From Tistlia consotensis USBA 355 (lineage in GTDB: Bacteria; Pseudomonadota; Alphaproteobacteria; Kiloniellales; DSM-21159), in assembly GCF_900177295.1 (NCBI RefSeq), contig NZ_FWZX01000029.1, positions 26,296 to 90,295 on the forward strand: a DNA stretch of 64,000 nucleotides. The letters run 5' to 3'. Positions 36,044 through 49,801 of this stretch are shown one piece after another. The stretch's first letter is position 1. The number at the start of each line of letters is the position of its first letter. The translations under genes and the position numbers were made by a program. Below the pieces are notes generated by a model. The model ran no database searches. It was not told the origin of the DNA and saw only the letters and a list, made by a program, of their open reading frames with translations.

Positions 36044-38386
36044 TCAGAACTGGACGCCGAAGCTGAAGTTCAGCAGCTGCGTCTTGTCGAAGCCCTCTTT
36101 GATGAGCGGGAAGCCGAAGTCGATGGCGACCAGGCCGAGCGGCGAGTTCCAGACCAGGCCGGGGCCGATCGCCAGGCGCGGCGAGTCGGAGTCGTAGGCC
36201 GAGCCCTTGTCGCCGTCGAAGCCCCAGACCGCGCCGGCGTCGGCGAAGATCCGGCCCTGGACGTCGAGGGCATCCTGGAAGCCGAGCGGGAAGCGCAGCT
36301 CGGCCGTGCCCTTGTAGTACTGCTTGCCGCCGATCGCGTCGTCCGAGGAGATGTCGCGCGGGCCGATGCCGCCGAACTCGAAGCCGCGGAAGGTCGAGCC
36401 GCCGAGGAAGAAGCGGTCGGACACCCGCGTGTCCTGGCCGATGCCGACCATGTGGCCGGCGGCGCCGCCGATGAACAGCGTGAAGCTGTCGCCGATCGGA
36501 TAGTAGTAGTTGCCCTTCAGCTCGTTGCGCAGGAAGCGGACGTCGCCGCCGAGACCCGTGAAGTTCGTCTCGTAGCTGACCTGGAAGCCCGAGGTCGGGT
36601 TCGCGCCGCCGACCGTGCGGTCCCAGATCAGCTCCTGGTCGATGCTGGAGCGCACCGTCGTGCCCTCCTCCGACTTGACCGCAAAGGAGGCGCTGTCGCC
36701 GACGTTGTAGATCGTGCGTCGCTCCAGCTGATAGCGCCAGACGTTGCGCGTGTACTCGGTGACGTTGTAGCCGGCCCGCAAGGCGCCACCGAGCCGCTTC
36801 TGGTCGAAGTTGCTCTCGTTCCCCTGCAGGGTGTTGCGGAACAGGTCGAAGCCGGCCGACAGGTCGCGGCCCATGAAGTAGGGCTCGGTGAAGCTGAGGT
36901 CGACCTGCGAGGAGATGCCCGACAGCTGGAAGCCGAGCCGCAGGTCCTGGCCGCGGCCGAGCAGGTTGCGCTCGCGGATCTGGATGCGGGCGAGCGGGCC
37001 GACCGAGGTCGAGACGCCGGCGCCGAGCGAGACCTCGCCGGTCGAGGCCTCCTGGACCTTGACCTTGACCACCGTCTTGTCGGGCGCGCTGCCCGGCTCG
37101 TTGGTCACCTCGACCTTCTGGAAGAACTCGAGGTTCTGGATGCGCTCGCGCGAGCGGCGCAGCTTGGCGGCGTTGAAGGCGTCGCCCTCGGCCAGGCGGA
37201 ACTCGCGGCGGATCACCCGGTCGAGGGTGCGCACGTTGCCCTCGATGTCGATCCGCTCGACGTAGACCTTCGGACCCTCGTTGATGTCGTAGGTCAGGCC
37301 GATGGTCAGGTTCTTGCGGTCGCGCTGGGTCTTCGGACGGATGTCGACGAAGGCGTAGCCGAGGTTGCCGACCGCCTCGGTCAGCGCGTCGATCGACTTG
37401 TCGACCAGGGTGGCGTCGTACCAGTCGCCCTCCTGGGTCTTGACGTCGTCGCGCAGGGTCTCGGGGTCGAGGTTCTTCAGGGTCGAGTTGATGTCGATCT
37501 TGCCGAACTTGTAGCGCGGCCCCTCGTCGACCGTGAAGGTGACGATGAAGGACGAGCGGTCGGGGCTCAGCTCGGCGACGGTCGAGACGACACGGAAGTC
37601 CGCGTAGCCCTCGCTCAGGTAGAAGCGCCGCAGGTTCTCGCGGTCGAAGGCCAGGCGGTCCGGGTCGTAGACGTCGCTGGAGCTCCAGAAGCGCCACCAG
37701 GACGACTCCGTGGTCGCCAGCTGGCCGCGCAGCGTGCCGTCCGAGAAGGCCTGGTTGCCGACGAAGTTGATCGCCGAGATCTGGGTGATCTCGCCCTCGT
37801 TGATCTCGAAGACCAAGTCGACGCGGTTCTGGTCGAGCTTGATGATCTTCGGCTCGACCGTCGCGTTGAAGCGGCCCTTGCGGCGGTAGAGGTCGAGGAT
37901 GCGCTGGACGTCGTTCTGCACCTTGGTGCGGGTGAAGACGACGCGCGGCCGGAGCTCGATCTCGCCCTCGAGGTCCTTGTCCTCGATGCGCTTGTTGCCC
38001 TCGAAGGCGATCCGGTTGATGACCGGGTTCTCGACCACCTTGACGACCAGGGTGTCGCCCTGGCGGGCCAGCGTGACGTCGGCGAACAGGCCGGTCTCGT
38101 AGAGGCTCTTCAGCGAATCGTCGAGCTTGATCGGGTCGAAGGGGTCGCCGAGGTTGATGTGCATGTAGCTGCGCACCGTCTCGGGGTCGACGCGCTGGGC
38201 GCCGTCGATGCGAATCTCCTGGATCGTGCCGCCGGACGGCACCGCCGCGGGCGTCGCGCCGCCCGCCGTACCCTGGCCCGCCGTACCCTGGGCGGCCGCG
38301 GGCACCGCGGCCGGCACAGCCTGCACCAACAGGCCGAAGAGGCCGCACAGCAGCACGGCTCCCAGCCTGAGCGTCCTCCGAGACAC
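36044..38386 (-). CDS. bamA: Outer-membrane protein assembly factor BamA
   Basis: The 780-residue Omp85 protein starts best at GTG 38386 (VSRRTLRLGAVLLCGLFGLL), since a GGGGGGAG site precedes it; a GTG at 38422 is the alternative. A signal peptide and Ala/Gly-rich linker lead to five POTRA domains (IQEIRIDGAQRVDPETV, NRIAFEGNKRIEDKDL, QISAINFVGNQAFSD, YKFGKIDINS, YVERIDIEGNVRT) and a beta-barrel with the conserved FFLGGSTFRGFEFGGIGPRD motif (RGF). It ends in GVQF, the expected terminal aromatic. BamA folds outer-membrane proteins. The repeat GTAGQGTAGGA in the linker is minor. Confidence 0.97.
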   Translation of the reverse strand: MSRRTLRLGAVLLCGLFGLLVQAVPAAVPAAAQGTAGQGTAGGATPAAVPSGGTIQEIRIDGAQRVDPETVRSYMHINLGDPFDPIKLDDSLKSLYETGLFADVTLARQGDTLVVKVVENPVINRIAFEGNKRIEDKDLEGEIELRPRVVFTRTKVQNDVQRILDLYRRKGRFNATVEPKIIKLDQNRVDLVFEINEGEITQISAINFVGNQAFSDGTLRGQLATTESSWWRFWSSSDVYDPDRLAFDRENLRRFYLSEGYADFRVVSTVAELSPDRSSFIVTFTVDEGPRYKFGKIDINSTLKNLDPETLRDDVKTQEGDWYDATLVDKSIDALTEAVGNLGYAFVDIRPKTQRDRKNLTIGLTYDINEGPKVYVERIDIEGNVRTLDRVIRREFRLAEGDAFNAAKLRRSRERIQNLEFFQKVEVTNEPGSAPDKTVVKVKVQEASTGEVSLGAGVSTSVGPLARIQIRERNLLGRGQDLRLGFQLSGISSQVDLSFTEPYFMGRDLSAGFDLFRNTLQGNESNFDQKRLGGALRAGYNVTEYTRNVWRYQLERRTIYNVGDSASFAVKSEEGTTVRSSIDQELIWDRTVGGANPTSGFQVSYETNFTGLGGDVRFLRNELKGNYYYPIGDSFTLFIGGAAGHMVGIGQDTRVSDRFFLGGSTFRGFEFGGIGPRDISSDDAIGGKQYYKGTAELRFPLGFQDALDVQGRIFADAGAVWGFDGDKGSAYDSDSPRLAIGPGLVWNSPLGLVAIDFGFPLIKEGFDKTQLLNFSFGVQF

Positions 38387-38463
38387 GCCTTCTCCCCCCT
38401 GGCCCCTGCTAACTCCCGACACGCCGCCTTATTCTCCCCGGTTGGCTTCGGCTTGTCGGCATA

Positions 38464-39645
38464 TCAGAAAACCAGAAGGCGCGACAGGTCGTTCCAGGTC
38501 ACGAAGACGAAGAGCGTCAGCACCAGCGCCAGGCCGATGCGGAAGCCGTATTCCTGCGCCCGCTCGCCGAGCGGCCGGCCCCGGGCCCCCTCGATCGCGT
38601 AGAACAGCAGGTGACCGCCGTCCAGCATCGGCACCGGGAACAGGTTGATCAGGCCGAGGTTGATCGACAGCACGGCCATGAACCAGATCACCGAGACGAT
38701 GCCGGTCTGGGCGACCTGGCCCGACATCTCGGCGATCCGGATCGGCCCGCCCAGCTCCTCGGTGCCGCGGCTGCCCGTGATCATCTGCCACACCGCCTTC
38801 AGCGTGCCGCCGGTCAGGGCGGCGGTCTCGCGGACCGCCGACCAGGGCGCCGCGAGGCCCTGCGGCTCGAAGCTGCTGCCGCTCGCCTGGATGCCGAGCT
38901 GCGGCATGCGCACCTCGTTGCCCATCGAGTCGCTGCGCACGACGATCTCCGGCGTCGCGGTGAACTCGACCGGATGGCCGTCGCGCTGCACCACCACGTC
39001 CATCGGCGCGTCCAGGTTCAGCTGGACGATGCGCTGGATCTGCTCGAAGCGGCGGATCGGGCTGCCGTTGATCTCGACCACCTTGTCGCCGACCTGGAAG
39101 CCGGCGCGCGCGGCGGCGCTGCCCTCGACCACCCCGCCGATCAGCGCCGGCGTCGTCGGCTGGCCGGGATAGACGAAGAAGGCGGTCATCACGACGATCG
39201 CGAAGAGGAAGTTCGCGGCCGGTCCGGCGGCGACGATCGCGACCCGGCGCGCCAGCGACTTGTGGTGGAACGAGACCGCCCGCTCCTCCGCCGTCAGCGG
39301 CCGCGTCTTGCCGCCGGCCCAGTCGCCGGTCTCCTCGCCCTCGGCGGGCTCGCGGATGCCGGGCGCCGGACGGCTGGTGGCGTCGGCGTCGCCGAACATC
39401 TTGACGTAGCCGCCGAGCGGCAGGGCGCTGATCTTCCAGCGCGTGCCCTGGCTGTCGTTCCAGCCGAAGATCTCGGGGCCGAAGCCGATCGAGAAGGCTT
39501 CGCACTTCACGCCGCAGCGGCGCGCCACCCAGAAGTGCCCGAGCTCGTGGACGAACACCAGGACGGTCAGGATGACCAGGAAGGCGCCGACCGAGATCGC
39601 TACCGATTCCAGGCTGTCCAGGGGCAGGAAGGAGAGGATTTCCAT
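38464..39645 (-). CDS. rseP: RIP metalloprotease RseP (site-2 protease)
   Basis: The 393-residue inner-membrane protease has HELGH at 33-37 in the first helix, GYVKMFGDAD, a PDZ domain (GGVVEGSAAARAGFQVGDKVVEINGSPI), and the C-terminal LFPVPMLDGGHLLFY motif that supplies the aspartate ligand. RseP cuts anti-sigma factors and remnant signal peptides in the membrane. Only one PDZ domain is clear, while E. coli has two. It lies between dxr and bamA as usual; 137 bp separate it from dxr, enough for an internal promoter. Confidence 0.96.
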   Translation of the reverse strand: MEILSFLPLDSLESVAISVGAFLVILTVLVFVHELGHFWVARRCGVKCEAFSIGFGPEIFGWNDSQGTRWKISALPLGGYVKMFGDADATSRPAPGIREPAEGEETGDWAGGKTRPLTAEERAVSFHHKSLARRVAIVAAGPAANFLFAIVVMTAFFVYPGQPTTPALIGGVVEGSAAARAGFQVGDKVVEINGSPIRRFEQIQRIVQLNLDAPMDVVVQRDGHPVEFTATPEIVVRSDSMGNEVRMPQLGIQASGSSFEPQGLAAPWSAVRETAALTGGTLKAVWQMITGSRGTEELGGPIRIAEMSGQVAQTGIVSVIWFMAVLSINLGLINLFPVPMLDGGHLLFYAIEGARGRPLGERAQEYGFRIGLALVLTLFVFVTWNDLSRLLVF

Positions 39646-39782
39646 GTGATCTCGGACTCTTCCGTTCAGGCGGGACCCCAGTTAGATCGCGCGTCGACCC
39701 CATGATGACAAGGGCGGGGGCGTCGCAGGACGACGGTATCGCCGTCCCGCGGCCGCCGACCCGTCACGAGCCGCCGCGCGAC

Positions 39783-40988
39783 TCAGGCGCGCCCGGCGAG
39801 GTCGGCGACGATCTCCTCGGCGCAGGCGCGCGCCTCGCGGTCGATCGCGAACAGCGCCTGCAGGCCCTCGATGGCGCTCGGGGCGCAGCGCTCGAGCGCC
39901 CGCTCGACCGTCTCGGCGATGTCCAGGAAACCGATGCGACCGGCCAGGAAGGCAGCGACCGCGATCTCGTTGGCTGCGTTCAGCACGGCCGGCGCGCTGC
40001 CGCCCTGGCGCAGCGCCGCCCGGGCCAGGCGCAGCGCCGGGAAGCGCACGGGATCGGGCGCCTCGAAGCTCAGCATGACGATCTTCGCGAGGTCGAGCTT
40101 CTCGACCGGCGCCGACATCCGCTTCGGCCAGGCCAGGGCGTACGCGATCGGTGTACGCATGTCGGGACAGCCGAGCTGGGCCAGCACGGAGCCGTCGACG
40201 TAGGCGACCAGGGAATGGATCACCGACTGCGGGTGGACCAGGATGTCGATGCGCGACTCGTCGAAGCCGAACAGGTGGTGGGCCTCGATCAGCTCCAGCC
40301 CCTTGTTCATCATGGTCGCCGAATCGACGGAGATCTTGGCGCCCATCGACCAGTTGGGATGGGCGACGGCCTGGGCCGGCGTGACCGCGCGCATCTCGTC
40401 GAGCCGCCAGGTCCGGAAGGGCCCGCCCGAGGCGGTCAGGATCAGCTTGTCGACCGAGGCCGGCTCGCTGGTATCGAGCACCTGGAAGATCGCGTTGTGC
40501 TCGGAATCGACCGGCAGCATCGTCGCGCCGCAGCGGCTGACCTCCGCGGTCATCAGCTCGCCGGCGCAGACCAGCGTCTCCTTGTTGGCGAGGCCCACGG
40601 TGGCGCCGCGCCGCACCGCCGCCAGGGTCGGCGGCAGGCCGGCGGCCCCGACGATGCCGGACATGACGAAGTCGGACGGCCGCTCGGCGGCCTCGACCAC
40701 GGCCTCCGGGCCGGCGGCGACCTCGATGCCGCTGCCCTCGAGCGCGGCCTTGAGCTCGCGGTAGCCGGCGGCATCGCCGAGCGCCACGAAGCGCGGCCGG
40801 ACGCGCCGCGCCTGCTCGGCGAGCGCGGCGACCGAGCGGTTCGCGGTCAGTGCCTCGACCTGGAACAGCGCCGGGTTGCGCTCGATCAGGTCGAGCGTGC
40901 TGCAGCCGATCGAACCGGTCGCGCCCAGGACGGCGATGCGCCGGGGCTCGGCCTGCGGCTCGGTGCGGAGGGTCTTGAGAGCGGGCAT
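39783..40988 (-). CDS. dxr: 1-deoxy-D-xylulose 5-phosphate reductoisomerase
   Basis: From ATG 40988 (MPALKTLRTEPQAEPRRIAVLGATGSIG) the product is 401 residues. NADPH binds at AVLGATGSIGCSTLDL; the catalytic and metal residues lie in LANKETLVCAG, PVDSEHNAIFQ (D and E), ILTASGGPFRTW, PNWSMGAKISVDSATMMNKGLELIEAH, the family signature, and VHPQSVIHSLV. It makes MEP in the non-mevalonate isoprenoid pathway, feeding UppS upstream in the same operon. It begins 1 bp after the cdsA stop. Confidence 0.97.
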   Translation of the reverse strand: MPALKTLRTEPQAEPRRIAVLGATGSIGCSTLDLIERNPALFQVEALTANRSVAALAEQARRVRPRFVALGDAAGYRELKAALEGSGIEVAAGPEAVVEAAERPSDFVMSGIVGAAGLPPTLAAVRRGATVGLANKETLVCAGELMTAEVSRCGATMLPVDSEHNAIFQVLDTSEPASVDKLILTASGGPFRTWRLDEMRAVTPAQAVAHPNWSMGAKISVDSATMMNKGLELIEAHHLFGFDESRIDILVHPQSVIHSLVAYVDGSVLAQLGCPDMRTPIAYALAWPKRMSAPVEKLDLAKIVMLSFEAPDPVRFPALRLARAALRQGGSAPAVLNAANEIAVAAFLAGRIGFLDIAETVERALERCAPSAIEGLQALFAIDREARACAEEIVADLAGRA

Positions 40989-40989
40989 G

Positions 40990-41826
40990 CTAGAAGGGAG
41001 CCTTGCCCAGCCATGCCAGGAAGGCAAGAGCGAGCGTCGCGGCGAGCAGGCCGTCGACGCGGTCGAGCAGGCCGCCGTGGCCGGGAATGAGGTCGCTCGC
41101 GTCCTTGGCGCCGAACTGCCGCTTGACGCCGGACTCGAAGAAGTCGCCGGCCTGCGCCACGGCCGAGAGGACGGCGCTCAGCAGGACCAGCCGCCACAGG
41201 GCGCCGGGCTCGGCCGCCAGCGCGAAGACGGCCCCGACCAGCCCCGCCGAGACCAGGCCGCCGACCATCCCGGCCCAGGTCTTGTTCGGGCTGACCCGCG
41301 GCCAGAGCTTGGGGCCGCCGATGCTGCGGCCGACGAAGAAGGCGCCGACGTCGGTCGCCCAGACCAGGCCGACCACCCAGAACACCGGCAGCTCGCCCTG
41401 CCCCGCCCCGGCCGGGCCGCGCAGCCACTGCAGGGCGAGCAGCGGCACCGCGAGGTAGAGCACGCCGAAGCCGAACCACAGCGAGAGGTCGCCGCCGCCC
41501 GGCCCGGTGCCGGGTTGGCCGCCGACGGGGGCGCGGCGCTCGTCGCGCGCGGCGACCAGGGCGGCGGCCAGGGCGCCGACCGCGACGACCCAGCTGGCGA
41601 TCGAGGGGCCGAGCAGCGCGCCGGCGGCGACCGGCGCGACGGTGCCGGCGACGACCGCGCCCTCGGCCGCGCCGAAGCCGCGCCGGCGGCCGCAGATCCG
41701 GCCCCACTCCCAGGCCATGACGGCGGCCGCAGCCAGCAGCAGGCCGTCGCTCGCCGGCGGCCCGAGGTGGATGGCCAGCAGAACGATCGGGGCCAGGACC
41801 AGGGACGAGACGACCCTGGTCACCAT
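40990..41826 (-). CDS. cdsA: Phosphatidate cytidylyltransferase
   Basis: I take ATG 41826 (MVTRVVSSLVLAPIVLLAIHLG) as the start, which matches the usual N-terminus and gives 278 residues; GTG 41865 would overlap uppS by 23 bp. Multiple membrane helices are followed by the family signature around SVNKTWAGMVGG-like RVSPNKTWAGMVGG and the C-terminal SDLIPGHGGLLDRVDGLLA (CDP-alcohol motif DRxD). CdsA makes CDP-diacylglycerol, precursor of all phospholipids including the phosphatidylglycerol used by MprF. Confidence 0.93.
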   Translation of the reverse strand: MVTRVVSSLVLAPIVLLAIHLGPPASDGLLLAAAAVMAWEWGRICGRRRGFGAAEGAVVAGTVAPVAAGALLGPSIASWVVAVGALAAALVAARDERRAPVGGQPGTGPGGGDLSLWFGFGVLYLAVPLLALQWLRGPAGAGQGELPVFWVVGLVWATDVGAFFVGRSIGGPKLWPRVSPNKTWAGMVGGLVSAGLVGAVFALAAEPGALWRLVLLSAVLSAVAQAGDFFESGVKRQFGAKDASDLIPGHGGLLDRVDGLLAATLALAFLAWLGKAPF

Positions 41827-41842
41827 CGGCCTGCGCGCCCGG

Positions 41843-42556
<714 letters not shown>

Positions 42557-42599
42557 CGCTCTGGCTTCCCCGGAACCGCCTCGCCCGCTCGAGAAGAGG

Positions 42600-43157
42600 T
42601 CAAACCTGCATGATCTCCGCCTGCTTGGCGGTGAAGGCCTCGTCGATCAGCTGGACGTGCTGGTCGGTCAGCTTCTGCACCTCGTCGCCGCGCCGCCGGT
42701 GCTCGTCCTCCGAGATCTCGTGATCCTTCTCAAGCTTCTTCAAGGCCTCCATGCCGTCGCGCCGGACGTTGCGCACGGCGACCTTGCCGTGCTCGGCATA
42801 CTTGCCGGCGACCTTGACCAATTCCTGGCGCCGCTCCTCGGACAGCGGCGGGATCGGCACGCGGATCGTGGCCCCCTCGCTCGCCGGATTGAGGCCCAGG
42901 CCCGATTCCCGGATCGCCTTCTCGACGGGGCCCGACAGCTTGCGGTCCCAGACGCTGACGACGATCATCCGCGGCTCCGGGACCGAGATCGTGGCGACCT
43001 GGTTGAGCGGCATAGCGGCGCCGTAGGCATCGACCATGATCGGCTCGAGCAGCCCGGTCGAGGCCCGGCCGGTCCGCAGGCCGCCGAACTCCCGCTTGAC
43101 CGCCTCAACAGCGCTGTCCATGCGCTTCTCGATATCCTTAAGCAGCGCGTCGGCCAT
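42600..43157 (-). CDS. frr: Ribosome recycling factor
   Basis: The 185-residue protein has the RRF sequence throughout: [41 protein letters not shown] near the N-terminus, then [56 protein letters not shown], and the helical end. With EF-G it splits post-termination ribosomes. It begins 2 bp after the pyrH stop, so they are co-translated. Confidence 0.97.
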   Translation of the reverse strand: MADALLKDIEKRMDSAVEAVKREFGGLRTGRASTGLLEPIMVDAYGAAMPLNQVATISVPEPRMIVVSVWDRKLSGPVEKAIRESGLGLNPASEGATIRVPIPPLSEERRQELVKVAGKYAEHGKVAVRNVRRDGMEALKKLEKDHEISEDEHRRRGDEVQKLTDQHVQLIDEAFTAKQAEIMQV

Positions 43158-43159
43158 GG

Positions 43160-43885
43160 CTAGTTCCCGTCATCGACCACAGTGAATTTCCCGTCGCCGC
43201 GCACGGCCGCAGCCAGCGCACCGGGCTCGACGATCGAAAAGACTAGTATCGGAATGTGATTGTCCTTCGCCAGCGAAATGGCGGCCTGGTCCATCACCCC
43301 GAGGTCGCGCGTCAGGACATCGCGGTAGCTCAGGCGCTCGAAGCGCCTGGCGCCGGGCACCTTCATCGGGTCGGCATCGTAGACGCCGTCGACCTTGGTG
43401 CCCTTCATCAGCGCGTCGCACTCCATCTCGGAGGCGCGCAGCGCCGCGGCCGTATCGGTGGTGAAGAAGGGATTGCCGGTACCGGCGGCGAAGATCACCA
43501 CCCGCCCCTTCTCCAGGTGCCGGAGCGCCCGGCGGCGGATGTAGGGCTCGCAGACCCGGACCATGGTGATGGCCGACTGCACGCGGGTATGGACGCCGAG
43601 ACGCTCCAGGGCGTTCTGCAGGGCCAGGCAGTTTATCACCGTGGCCAGCATGCCCATGTAGTCGGCCGCCGTTCGATCCATGCCGTGGGAGGCACCGGCC
43701 AGGCCGCGGTAGATGTTGCCGCCGCCGATCACCAGGCAGACCTCGACGCCCATGGCGCGGACCGCCTTCACTTCCTCGGCGATGCGGCTGACCGTGGCGT
43801 CGTCGAGACCGAACTCGCCGCCCCCCATCAAGGCCTCGCCGGAGACTTTCAGGAGGATTCGCTTGTAGCGCGGCGCGTCGGCCAT
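43160..43885 (-). CDS. pyrH: Uridylate kinase
   Basis: The 241-residue bacterial UMP kinase of the amino-acid kinase fold starts [22 protein letters not shown]. It shows [51 protein letters not shown] and [13 protein letters not shown], all typical. It phosphorylates UMP to UDP and is allosterically activated by GTP in related enzymes. A strong hairpin lies 31 bp upstream in the 110-bp gap after tsf. Confidence 0.97.
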   Translation of the reverse strand: MADAPRYKRILLKVSGEALMGGGEFGLDDATVSRIAEEVKAVRAMGVEVCLVIGGGNIYRGLAGASHGMDRTAADYMGMLATVINCLALQNALERLGVHTRVQSAITMVRVCEPYIRRRALRHLEKGRVVIFAAGTGNPFFTTDTAAALRASEMECDALMKGTKVDGVYDADPMKVPGARRFERLSYRDVLTRDLGVMDQAAISLAKDNHIPILVFSIVEPGALAAAVRGDGKFTVVDDGN

Positions 43886-43915
43886 CGGTCGTCATCCCCG
43901 CCCGGACACCGGCGC

Positions 43916-43939
43916 GGACCGCGGCGCCTGCCGCGGTCC
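43916..43939 (-). other. Intercistronic hairpin between tsf and pyrH
   Basis: On the minus strand GGACCGCGGC-AGGC-GCCGCGGTCC forms a 10-bp perfect stem with a four-base loop, 56 bp after the tsf stop and 31 bp before the pyrH ATG. A second, shorter dyad (ACCGGC/GCCGGT) lies just upstream. There is no T-run, so it is more likely an attenuator, pause or RNA-processing site than a full terminator. Confidence 0.6.
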
Positions 43940-43995
43940 GCTCACCGGCTGCTGTTCTCGCCGGTCTTTTAGAGCACCAAAGCCGATTCCGCGAC

Positions 43996-44919
43996 TCAGC
44001 CGCGGGCGGCCGCGACCTCCGCCGCGAAGTCGCTCTCTTCCTTCTCGATGCCCTCGCCGAGCTGGAAGCGCTGGAAGCCGACCAGGGCAACCGGCGCCCC
44101 GATCTCCTTCGCGGCGTTCTCCAGGACCTTCGAGATCTTGGTCTCGCCGTCGATCACGAAGGTCTGCTCGATCAGGCAGTTCTCCTCGTAGAACTTGCGC
44201 AGGCGCCCCTCGACCATCTTGGCGATGATCTCCTCGGGCTTGCCGGAGGCGCGCGCCTGATCGGCCAGCACGTCGCGCTCGCGGTCGAGCGCCGAGGCGT
44301 CGACGCCGGCGCGGTCGAGGGCCAGCGGGTTGGCCGCGGCGACGTGCATGGCGAGCTGCTTGCCGAGCGCCGCCAGCTTGTCGGCGTCGCCCTCGGACTT
44401 CAGGCCGACCAGCACGCCGATCTTGCCCAGGCCCTCGGCGGTCTGGTTGTGCACGTAGCCGGCGACGACGCCGGGCTCGGCGACGACCAGCGCGGCACGG
44501 CGCAGCGCCATGTTCTCGCCGATCGTGGCGATCAGCTGGGTCAGCTCCTCGCCGACCGTGCGCCCGGTCTCGGGATAGGCCGCCTGTTTCAGGGTCTCGA
44601 CGTCGCCGTCGGTGCCCAGCGCCAGGCCGGTGACCGTCGAGACGAAGCCCTGGAACTGCTCGTTGCGGGCGACGAAGTCGGTCTCGGCATTGACCTCGAC
44701 GACGGCGCCGCGGCCGCCCGCGACGGCGATGCCGACCAGGCCCTCGGCGGCGGTCCGGCCGGCCTTCTTGGCGGCGGCGGCCAGGCCCTTCTTGCGCAGC
44801 CAGTCGACAGCCGCCTCGATCTCGCCGGCGCTCTCGCTCAGCGCCTTCTTGCAGTCCATCATGCCGGCGCCGGTCTTGTCGCGCAGCTCCTTGACCAGCG
44901 CGGCCGTGATCTCAGCCAT
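43996..44919 (-). CDS. tsf: Elongation factor Ts
   Basis: The 307-residue protein starts at ATG 44919 ([27 protein letters not shown]), with the UBA-like N-terminal domain and the EF-Tu-contacting motif [13 protein letters not shown]. It is the nucleotide exchange factor of EF-Tu. It follows rpsB by 116 bp, a gap that holds a large hairpin. The rpsB-tsf-pyrH-frr order is widespread. Confidence 0.97.
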   Translation of the reverse strand: MAEITAALVKELRDKTGAGMMDCKKALSESAGEIEAAVDWLRKKGLAAAAKKAGRTAAEGLVGIAVAGGRGAVVEVNAETDFVARNEQFQGFVSTVTGLALGTDGDVETLKQAAYPETGRTVGEELTQLIATIGENMALRRAALVVAEPGVVAGYVHNQTAEGLGKIGVLVGLKSEGDADKLAALGKQLAMHVAAANPLALDRAGVDASALDRERDVLADQARASGKPEEIIAKMVEGRLRKFYEENCLIEQTFVIDGETKISKVLENAAKEIGAPVALVGFQRFQLGEGIEKEESDFAAEVAAARG

Positions 44920-44997
44920 GATCGTTCCTTTTCGTCGTCTGTCGGACCCGGGCCGTCGGCCCCGGTCGTTCGCTTCTCGAATGGCGGCCCGAAGGCA

Positions 44998-45027
44998 GCC
45001 CGGCCCGTCGCCAGGCGACAGCCGGGC
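44998..45027 (-). other. rpsB-tsf intergenic hairpin
   Basis: Minus-strand RNA can fold GCCCGGC...GCCGGGC as an outer 7-bp stem around an inner GTCGC-CTG-GCGAC stem, beginning 9 bases after the rpsB stop. No U-run follows, so partial read-through to tsf is expected. A second GC-rich imperfect dyad lies at about 44944-44966. It likely tunes the tsf to rpsB ratio or marks an RNA-processing site. Confidence 0.6.
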
Positions 45028-45035
45028 GCGGCGCG

Positions 45036-45920
45036 TCAGGCCGACGCGCCCTGGTTCTGCTCCTCGGCCGGCGCCTCGGCGGCCGGGGTCTCGGCGGCCG
45101 GAGCCTCCGTGGCCGGCGTCTCGGCAGCAGCGGCCTCGGCAGCCGGAGCCGTCTCGGCGGCGGGCGCCTCGGCCAGGGCGGTCTCGGCCGGGGCCTCCTC
45201 GCTCTCGCCCAGGTCGCGGCCGCTGCCGATCGCCTCCTGCTGCAGGCCGTCGAGCACGGCGCCGGCGATCAGCTCGCAGTAGGTCGTGATCGCGCGGATC
45301 GCGTCGTCGTTGCCCGGGATCGGGTAGGCGATGCCGTCCGGATCGGAGTTCGAGTCGAGCACCGCGACGACCGGGATGCCCAGCTTGTTGGCCTCGGTGA
45401 CGGCGATGTGCTCCTTGTTCGTGTCGATCACGAACAGCACGTCGGGCAGGCCGCCCATGTCCTTGATGCCGCCCAGCGAGAGCTCCAGCTTGTCGCGCTC
45501 GCGGGTCAGGCCGAGCAGCTCCTTCTTGGTCAGGCCGGTGGCCTCGGCGCCGAGCTGCTCCTCCAGCGTCTTCAGGCGCCGGATCGAGTGCGAGATGGTC
45601 TTCCAGTTGGTCAGCATGCCGCCGAGCCATCGGTGGTTGACGTAGTACTGGCCGCTGCGCTTGGCGTGCTCGGCCACGATCTCGCTGGCCTGACGCTTGG
45701 TGCCGACGAACAGCACGCGCCCGCCGCCGGCGACGACCGTGCGCACGGTGTTCAGCGCCTGGTGCAGCAGCGGCACGGTCTGCTCGAGGTCGATGATGTG
45801 GACGCCGTTGCGCTCGCCGAAGATGAACGGCTGCATCTTCGGGTTCCAGCGCCGCGTGGTGTGGCCGAAGTGGACGCCGGCCTCGAGCAGCTGGCGCATC
45901 GTGAAATCGGGAAGAGCCAT
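45036..45920 (-). CDS. rpsB: 30S ribosomal protein S2 with long acidic Ala/Pro tail
   Basis: The 294-residue protein starts [29 protein letters not shown] at ATG 45920. Family signatures [38 protein letters not shown] and [39 protein letters not shown] are intact. Residues from about 235 to the end form a low-complexity tail of Ala, Pro, Glu and Thr repeats ([19 protein letters not shown]), which adds some 50 residues relative to the E. coli protein. The tail varies freely among alphaproteobacteria and is presumably exposed on the ribosome. GGAGAA precedes the ATG. Confidence 0.97.
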   Translation of the reverse strand: MALPDFTMRQLLEAGVHFGHTTRRWNPKMQPFIFGERNGVHIIDLEQTVPLLHQALNTVRTVVAGGGRVLFVGTKRQASEIVAEHAKRSGQYYVNHRWLGGMLTNWKTISHSIRRLKTLEEQLGAEATGLTKKELLGLTRERDKLELSLGGIKDMGGLPDVLFVIDTNKEHIAVTEANKLGIPVVAVLDSNSDPDGIAYPIPGNDDAIRAITTYCELIAGAVLDGLQQEAIGSGRDLGESEEAPAETALAEAPAAETAPAAEAAAAETPATEAPAAETPAAEAPAEEQNQGASA

Positions 45921-46065
45921 GTCTATCGTTCTCCGGTTCTGCCTCCGCGGGCCGTGATCGAGGGCAGCCGAGAGAGCCGCCTGAGCCCGACACCGGTCGC
46001 GACCGCAGCCGAAAATGGCCGCGGCCGTCGCTGGCCCGCGTGTGGGGTTACAGATTGACGGCCGG

Positions 46066-46094
46066 GAGATAGCGCCGAAGGGGCGGAATTGCAA
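46066..46094 (-). promoter_or_regulatory. Predicted promoter of the rpsB-tsf supercluster
   Basis: TTGCAA (46089-46094), a 17-bp spacer and TATCTC (46066-46071) on the minus strand give a good sigma-70-type match. Transcription would start near 46058, leaving an untranslated leader of about 138 bases before rpsB. The leader contains GC-rich dyads such as GGCCGCGGCC; S2-dependent autoregulation through rpsB leaders is known in other proteobacteria but cannot be shown here. Confidence 0.6.
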
Positions 46095-46154
46095 GCGTGA
46101 AGAGGCGCCGCGGCCCGCTTTCATGCGTGCCGGCGCCCTGTCACCGTCTGGATC

Positions 46155-46236
46155 CCCACGCCCCTCGACAGGCTCGGGACGAAGCAACCGTTCGTGCTTC
46201 CTTCTGCTTCGTCCCGAGCCTGTCGAGGGGCGTGGG
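46155..46236. repeat. Perfect 32-bp inverted repeat between dnaE and rpsB
   Basis: The arms 46155-46186 and 46205-46236 are perfectly complementary over 32 bp (CCCACGCCCCTCGACAGGCT and on), with an 18-base loop. It begins 25 bases after the dnaE stop and ends 60 bp before the rpsB -35 box, both on the minus strand. The core CTCGACAGGCTCGGGACGAA looks like a dispersed repeat known from many alphaproteobacterial genomes. Likely function: insulating rpsB from dnaE transcription, or a REP-type element. No T-run is present. The remaining bases of the 341-bp gap hold only the rpsB leader and promoter. Confidence 0.85.
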
Positions 46237-46261
46237 ATCCGGAACGGGCGTTGCTGCGTCC

Positions 46262-49801
<3,540 letters not shown>

